Positions 59,889 through 64,000 of a stretch of 64,000 nt of DNA are shown piece by piece. The notes beneath the pieces are model-generated. The model saw only the letters and a program-made list of their open reading frames with translations, did not search any database and was not told where the DNA came from. Origin of the DNA: Cryptobacteroides sp934698975 (GTDB lineage: Bacteria > Bacteroidota > Bacteroidia > Bacteroidales > UBA932); the NCBI GenBank assembly GCA_934698975.1, contig CAKUVR010000003.1:121415-185414 (forward strand), written 5' to 3'. How positions within the stretch are numbered: position 1 is the first letter of the stretch; each line of letters opens with the position of its first letter. The position numbers and the translations under genes are program-made.

Positions 59889-61511
59889 ATGGCAAAAGAG
59901 ATAAAATTTGATGTTGATGTCCGCTCAAAGATGAAGGAAGGAGCTGACGCTCTTGCGGACGCAGTAAAGGTCACACTTGGCCCAAAGGGACGTAATGTTG
60001 TGATCGACAAGAAATTCGGTGCACCTCAGGTTACAAAGGACGGTGTGACTGTCGCAAAGGAGATTGAACTTGCTGACAGGTATGCCAATATGGGTGCCCA
60101 GATGGTCAAGGAAGTCGCTTCCAAGACCAACGAGCAGGCTGGTGATGGTACAACCACCGCTACAGTTCTCGCCCAGGCCATCATCAACGTTGGTCTGAAG
60201 AACGTCACAGCCGGCGCCAACCCTATGGATTTGAAGAGAGGTATCGACAAGGCGGTAGCCGCTGTTGTCGCTGAGCTCAAGAAGAACAGCAAGAAGGTAG
60301 GCACGGACTACTCTAAGGTAGAGCAGGTCGGCACAATATCCGCCAACAATGACGCAGCCATCGGCAAGCTTATCGCCGACGCAATGTCAAAGGTAAAGGG
60401 TGACGGTGTGATTACTGTCGAGGAGGCTAAAGGCACCGAGACCGAGGTCAAGGTTGTCGAGGGTATGCAGTTCGACAGAGGCTACATTTCTCCTTACTTC
60501 ATGACCGACTCTGACAAGATGGAGGCTGTGTTGGACAACGCTTCCATCCTTATCACCGACAAGAAGGTTTCTTCAATGAAGGATCTTATGCCTATCCTTG
60601 AACCTATAGCTCGTGAGGGCAAGGCTTTGCTGATCATTGCCGAGGATGTTGACGGTGAGGCTTTGACCACACTTGTTGTCAACAAGCTTCGTGGAACCCT
60701 CAAGGTCGCTGCTGTCAAGGCTCCTGGTTTCGGAGACCGCCGCAAGGAGATGCTTCAGGACATCGCCACGCTCACAGGTGCGATTGTAGTGTCAGAGGAA
60801 AGAGGCTTCACCTTCGAGAACACGACTCCTGACATGCTAGGCAAGGCCGAGAAGGTCACCATCACCAAGGACAACACTACCATTGTAGGTGGTGTCGGTG
60901 ACAAGGAGGCCATCGCTGACAGAGTCGCCCAGATCCGCAAGCAGATTGAGAACACCACTTCTGACTACGACAAGGAGAAACTTCAGGAAAGACTTGGCAA
61001 ACTGGCCGGCGGAGTGGCTGTGCTCTATGTCGGAGCCGGTTCCGAGATTGAGATGAAGGAGAAGAAGGACAGGGTTGAGGACGCTCTCAACGCCACCCGC
61101 GCCGCGGTTGAGGAAGGTTATCTTCCTGGTGGTGGAGTTTCCTACATCCGCGCCGCCGAGGCTCTTAAGAAACTTAAGGGTGAGAACGATGACGAGACCA
61201 CAGGTATTCACATCATCGCCCGTGCCATCGAGGAGCCTCTCCGTCAGATTGCCCAGAACGCCGGTGTAGACGGCAGCGTCATCATCCAGAAGATCCGCGA
61301 GAACAAGGGTGACTTCGGCTACAACGCCCGTACTGACGAATATGTCAATATGCTTGAGGCTGGTGTCATCGATCCTACCAAGGTCGCTCGTGTGGCTCTT
61401 GAGAACGCGGCTTCAGTTGCCGGAATGTTCCTTACCACCGAGTGTGGCATCGTTGACATTCCGGAGAAGGAGCCGGCCGCTCCTGCGATGCCTGCGGGCG
61501 GAATGATGTAA
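59889..61511 (+). CDS. groEL: chaperonin GroEL
   Basis: 540 residues. ATP-site motifs VKVTLGPKGRNVVIDK and AGDGTTTATVLAQAI, GERGFTFENT-like apical region and the closing VALENAASVAGMFLTTECGIVDIPEKE, ending PAMPAGGMM. Folds cytosolic proteins with GroES. An AGGAGG lies 9-14 nt upstream, unusual in this phylum and probably reflecting high expression. A strong terminator follows. Confidence 0.98.
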   Translation: MAKEIKFDVDVRSKMKEGADALADAVKVTLGPKGRNVVIDKKFGAPQVTKDGVTVAKEIELADRYANMGAQMVKEVASKTNEQAGDGTTTATVLAQAIINVGLKNVTAGANPMDLKRGIDKAVAAVVAELKKNSKKVGTDYSKVEQVGTISANNDAAIGKLIADAMSKVKGDGVITVEEAKGTETEVKVVEGMQFDRGYISPYFMTDSDKMEAVLDNASILITDKKVSSMKDLMPILEPIAREGKALLIIAEDVDGEALTTLVVNKLRGTLKVAAVKAPGFGDRRKEMLQDIATLTGAIVVSEERGFTFENTTPDMLGKAEKVTITKDNTTIVGGVGDKEAIADRVAQIRKQIENTTSDYDKEKLQERLGKLAGGVAVLYVGAGSEIEMKEKKDRVEDALNATRAAVEEGYLPGGGVSYIRAAEALKKLKGENDDETTGIHIIARAIEEPLRQIAQNAGVDGSVIIQKIRENKGDFGYNARTDEYVNMLEAGVIDPTKVARVALENAASVAGMFLTTECGIVDIPEKEPAAPAMPAGGMM

Positions 61512-61544
61512 TCGAAGCTTTACATTTCAACATTTCATAACTGG

Positions 61545-61582
61545 AAAACGGGAACCATCATCGGGTGGCTCCCGTTTTTTTT
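61545..61582 (+). terminator. groESL terminator
   Basis: ACGGGAACCA pairs with TGGCTCCCGT (one mismatch) around TCATCGGG, followed by a run of eight T. Confidence 0.9.
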
Positions 61583-61616
61583 GTGCTTAATTATTAGAAT
61601 TGTGACGTTTTTTATT

Positions 61617-61624
61617 TATCTTTG
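61617..61624 (+). promoter_or_regulatory. -7 promoter element for the ribokinase operon (TATCTTTG)
   Basis: TATCTTTG, 74 nt before the rbsK ATG at 61699. Confidence 0.55.
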
Positions 61625-61643
61625 ACCTTTAATAAAATTTTGC

Positions 61644-61657
61644 GCTAACGTTTTAGC
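61644..61657 (+). promoter_or_regulatory. possible operator before rbsK
   Basis: GCTAA-CGTT-TTAGC: a 5-bp inverted repeat with a central CG, 20 nt downstream of the promoter. The shape recalls LacI/PurR-family operators, which often control ribose genes, but no such regulator lies in the window. Confidence 0.35.
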
Positions 61658-61698
61658 ACTGGATTTTGTAACCATTGAGTAATTATTTATCAAATAAC

Positions 61699-62610
61699 AT
61701 GAAGAAAATACTGATTTTAGGGAGCAGCAACACGGACATGACGGTGAAAACCCCGACACTTCCGGCTCCAGGTGAGACTGTCCTTGGAGGAGTCTTCACG
61801 ATGAGCGCCGGAGGAAAAGGCGCCAATCAGGCGGTTGCCGCAAAAAGGGTCGGAGGCGATGTCTCTTTTATTTGTAAGGTAGGGAAAGACGTTTTCGGAG
61901 ACAATTCGATCAAGCATTACAAGGAAGAGGGCATTGATGTCAGCGGAATCATCCGTTCGGACAAGCCTTCCGGAGTGGCTTTGATCACTGTTGACAAAGA
62001 TGCTGAGAACTGTATCGTGGTGGCTTCCGGAGCGAATCTGGATTTCACGGACGATGACATCGCCGTTTCCGAGTCCGCTCTCAAGTCCTGTGACATATTG
62101 CTGATGCAGTTGGAGATTCCTGTTCCGACAGTTCTCAAGGCGGCGAAGATTGCGCATGAGGCCGGTGCTTTCGTGGTCCTGAATCCGGCTCCGTACGCCG
62201 AACTCCCAGAGGAGATATTCAAGTACATTTCGTTGTTCATCCCTAACGAGACTGAGCTTGCCTCTTTCTCCGGAATGCCTGTCGCTGACAAGGATTCTGC
62301 GGCTGCTGCCGCTAAGGTGCTGTTCGGCAAGGGTGTCGGGAATATGATCGTGACCATGGGAAGCAAAGGCTCGCTTATCCTTGACGGCGGGGAGCCACAG
62401 TTCGTTCAGGCCCGCAAGGTGGAGGCCGTTGACACAACCGGAGCGGGGGACACCTACTGCGGTTCCATCTGTGTCGCGTTGTCGGAAGGCAAGACTCTTA
62501 AAGAGGCCGCTGAGTTCGCATCGGCCGTCTCCGCATTGTCGGTGACCAAGATGGGAGCCCAGACCGCCATCCCTACAAGGGCTGAGGCCGAGGCTTTCAT
62601 GGCGCGATAA
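61699..62610 (+). CDS. rbsK: ribokinase
   Basis: 303 residues from ATG at 61699 (MKKILILGSSNTDMTVKTPT). PfkB-family signatures: FTMSAGGKGANQAVAAKRVGG near residue 40 and VDTTGAGDTYCGSICVAL near 250 with the catalytic Asp; the VLNPAPYAELP and PNETELASFSG blocks are ribokinase-like. It phosphorylates D-ribose to ribose 5-phosphate. The sugar transporter gene follows after 34 bp, so the pair handles uptake and activation of one sugar. Confidence 0.92.
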   Translation: MKKILILGSSNTDMTVKTPTLPAPGETVLGGVFTMSAGGKGANQAVAAKRVGGDVSFICKVGKDVFGDNSIKHYKEEGIDVSGIIRSDKPSGVALITVDKDAENCIVVASGANLDFTDDDIAVSESALKSCDILLMQLEIPVPTVLKAAKIAHEAGAFVVLNPAPYAELPEEIFKYISLFIPNETELASFSGMPVADKDSAAAAAKVLFGKGVGNMIVTMGSKGSLILDGGEPQFVQARKVEAVDTTGAGDTYCGSICVALSEGKTLKEAAEFASAVSALSVTKMGAQTAIPTRAEAEAFMAR

Positions 62611-62644
62611 TAATGAATATTCAATCTTAAATAACACTAATATT

Positions 62645-63670
62645 ATGTTCATCGTAAACAGTTATGGTCTGGCAGTGTTCTTCTGCTTCATCATCATGCT
62701 TTGCTGGGGCTCATGGGGAAACACCCAGAAACTCGCCGCCAAAAGTTGGAGGTATGAGCTCTTCTACTGGGACTATGTGATCGGAATGGTCATATTCTCT
62801 TTGCTCCTCGCACTTACTCTCGGCACATTCGGCCCGGAAGGCCGTCCTTTCTTCCAGGACATCGCCCAGGCTGACTCTTCCGCCATCATAAGCATCATCA
62901 TAGGTGGCGTGATATTCAATCTGTCGAACATCTGCCTCAGTGCCTCCACCTCTATCGCCGGAATGTCTGTGGCGTTCCCTGTTGGATGCGGCCTGGCACT
63001 TGTGCTTGGTGTCATCAACAACCTTAGGGTAGAGATGTCGCAAGGTGCCCTCAAGAGCAATCTGACACTTCTTGCGATAGGCGTCGCTCTTGTTGTGGTT
63101 GCGGTAATCCTTAATGGTATAGCTTCCGGTAAAAAGGCCGGCAATGCCGAAATCAGCAAAGCGGACCAGCGTAAGGGCATCATCCTTGCCGTAGTCGCAG
63201 GTGTCGTGATGTCATTCTTCTCATCATTTGTGATGAAGGCGATGGATCTCAAGGATTTCGCGAATATGGAATCTGGTAAGGTCGGCCCTTACACCGCCAT
63301 TGTTGTGTTCAGCCTCGCAGTTCTTGCCAGCCACTTCATCTTCGGCCCTATATTCATGAAATGGCCTTTCCAGGGCGCACCAGTCAAGATGAGTGAATAT
63401 TTCAAAGGCAATTCCAAGACTCACCTTGTCGGAATGCTCGGAGGCTGCATCTGGTGTCTTGGTACCGCACTCAGCTACATTGCGGCCGGCAAGGCTGGCG
63501 CTTCTGTCTCCTATGCACTCGGACAGGGTGCACCTATGGTCGCCGCCATCTGGGGTGTTTTCGTGTGGAAAGAGTTCAAGGGATCAAACAAGACTGTTTA
63601 TGGTCTTCTTGGAGCAATGTTCTGCTTCTTCCTTGTCGGTCTCGGAATGATCGTGGCCGCGGGAATGTAA
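62645..63670 (+). CDS. GRP-family sugar transporter (RbsU-like)
   Basis: 341 residues, about ten transmembrane helices. CWGSWGNTQKLAAKSWRYELFYWDYVIG near the N-terminus and the internal repeat around ALSYIAAGKAGASVSYALGQGAPMVAAIWGVFVWKEFKG are typical of the glucose/ribose uptake (GRP/RhaT-like DMT) group. Next to ribokinase it is most likely a ribose importer. A terminator follows 35 bp after the stop. Confidence 0.85.
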   Translation: MFIVNSYGLAVFFCFIIMLCWGSWGNTQKLAAKSWRYELFYWDYVIGMVIFSLLLALTLGTFGPEGRPFFQDIAQADSSAIISIIIGGVIFNLSNICLSASTSIAGMSVAFPVGCGLALVLGVINNLRVEMSQGALKSNLTLLAIGVALVVVAVILNGIASGKKAGNAEISKADQRKGIILAVVAGVVMSFFSSFVMKAMDLKDFANMESGKVGPYTAIVVFSLAVLASHFIFGPIFMKWPFQGAPVKMSEYFKGNSKTHLVGMLGGCIWCLGTALSYIAAGKAGASVSYALGQGAPMVAAIWGVFVWKEFKGSNKTVYGLLGAMFCFFLVGLGMIVAAGM

Positions 63671-63705
63671 GAGAAGTCAGACTCGTCGTTGACGTATCTT
63701 GATAT

Positions 63706-63743
63706 AAAATCGGCTTCAGGCTTATTCTGAGGCCGATTTTTTT
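63706..63743 (+). terminator. terminator after the rbsK-transporter operon
   Basis: AAAATCGGC then TCAG pairs with CTGA then GCCGATTTT (one mismatch each side) around GCTTATT; T-run after. Confidence 0.85.
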
Positions 63744-63844
63744 ATTTATTTGTAAACGGCGGAACAAGCGAGACTTACATCGGTTTAGGGTCTGTTTTAA
63801 CACGGGTTTGTTGAAAATTATTATCGAAAAAATGTTAAAAAAAG

Positions 63845-63875
63845 TTTGGAGGGAAAGAAAAAAGTGCTACCTTTG
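63845..63875 (+). promoter_or_regulatory. strong promoter, probably of an rRNA operon
   Basis: TTTG (63845-63848), 19 nt, TACCTTTG (63868-63875), with an A/T-rich stretch upstream like an UP element. The discriminator GCACCCGCTTTC also follows the rpsU -7 element. Confidence 0.75.
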
Positions 63876-63881
63876 CACCCG

Positions 63882-64000
63882 CTTTCAGGAACGGAACACA
63901 AGTTCAGCCTGAAAACAGCAAGACAAGTTCATTGAAAAGACTGAAGGAAGTACAACAAGTACCGAGAACGAAAATGAAGAGCGTTGATTTCTTGAAAAAG
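63882..64000 (+). other. leader of a probable rRNA operon, cut by window edge
   Basis: No start codon with a plausible gene. The stretch with CAAGTTCATTGAAAAGACTG is like Bacteroidota pre-16S leaders, so the 16S rRNA gene should begin just past position 64000. Identity rests on promoter strength and leader style. Confidence 0.6.

Overview
The window looks like a piece of a Bacteroidales (Bacteroidota) chromosome with roughly half G+C. Most recognisable promoters have the Bacteroidota -7 element TAnnTTTG, sometimes with a TTTG or TTG about 19 nt upstream. Shine-Dalgarno sites are scarce, with rpsU, groEL and a small exported-protein gene as exceptions. The gene content also fits: DUF2723 protein, GldH-like lipoprotein next to a RicT/PSP1 protein, a PG0541-type companion of an RND pump, PBP1C plus alpha-2-macroglobulin, an M64 peptidase, and many lipoproteins. 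I cannot name the genus.

Layout. 1-10.6 kb is housekeeping: DUF2723 (cut by the window edge), a split ThrE-type exporter with a LysR regulator, small membrane and exported proteins, an rRNA-type methyltransferase, pgk, lgt and a HAD phosphatase. 10.7-17.4 kb is a tetR-TolC-MFP-RND efflux operon with a PG0541-like gene. 17.5-25.2 kb holds trxA, a beta-barrel protein, a LOG-type hydrolase, a polyprenyl synthase, DNA polymerase III delta', RicT, a GldH-like protein, TrmB and a U32 peptidase. 25.3-33.6 kb holds malQ, a very large Schlafen-type AlbA_2 plus WYL protein behind an alpha/beta hydrolase, purT, and a frameshifted DUF1232 gene inside an old local duplication. 33.8-40.4 kb holds an M64 peptidase, a PepSY-like lipoprotein, small zinc-ribbon membrane proteins, a DUF1846 protein and a secreted EEP-family hydrolase.

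40.6-44.5 kb is an AT-richer island stacked against tRNA-Leu(TAG). Three copies of one 16-nt att-like sequence divide it into a 579-bp relic and a 3.2-kb element with a large serine recombinase. At the left end of both elements sits the same module: its own promoter, a terminator hairpin, a predicted pseudoknotted RNA and a 43-codon basic peptide gene. Three of its helices have different sequences in the two copies but the same pairing. This is the most novel-looking item in the window.

44.7-64 kb returns to core genes: a giant AsmA-like protein, rpsU, an AAA ATPase, a sirtuin without zinc cysteines, an M48 lipoprotein, PBP1C with alpha-2-macroglobulin, groES-groEL, and ribokinase with a sugar transporter. 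It ends with the promoter and leader of what is very likely an rRNA operon, whose 16S gene lies beyond the right edge. Two genome-scale signals also stand out: a dispersed REP-like palindrome (at least six copies, two of them inside malQ) and an apparent excess of the hexamer GAATAT/ATATTC.
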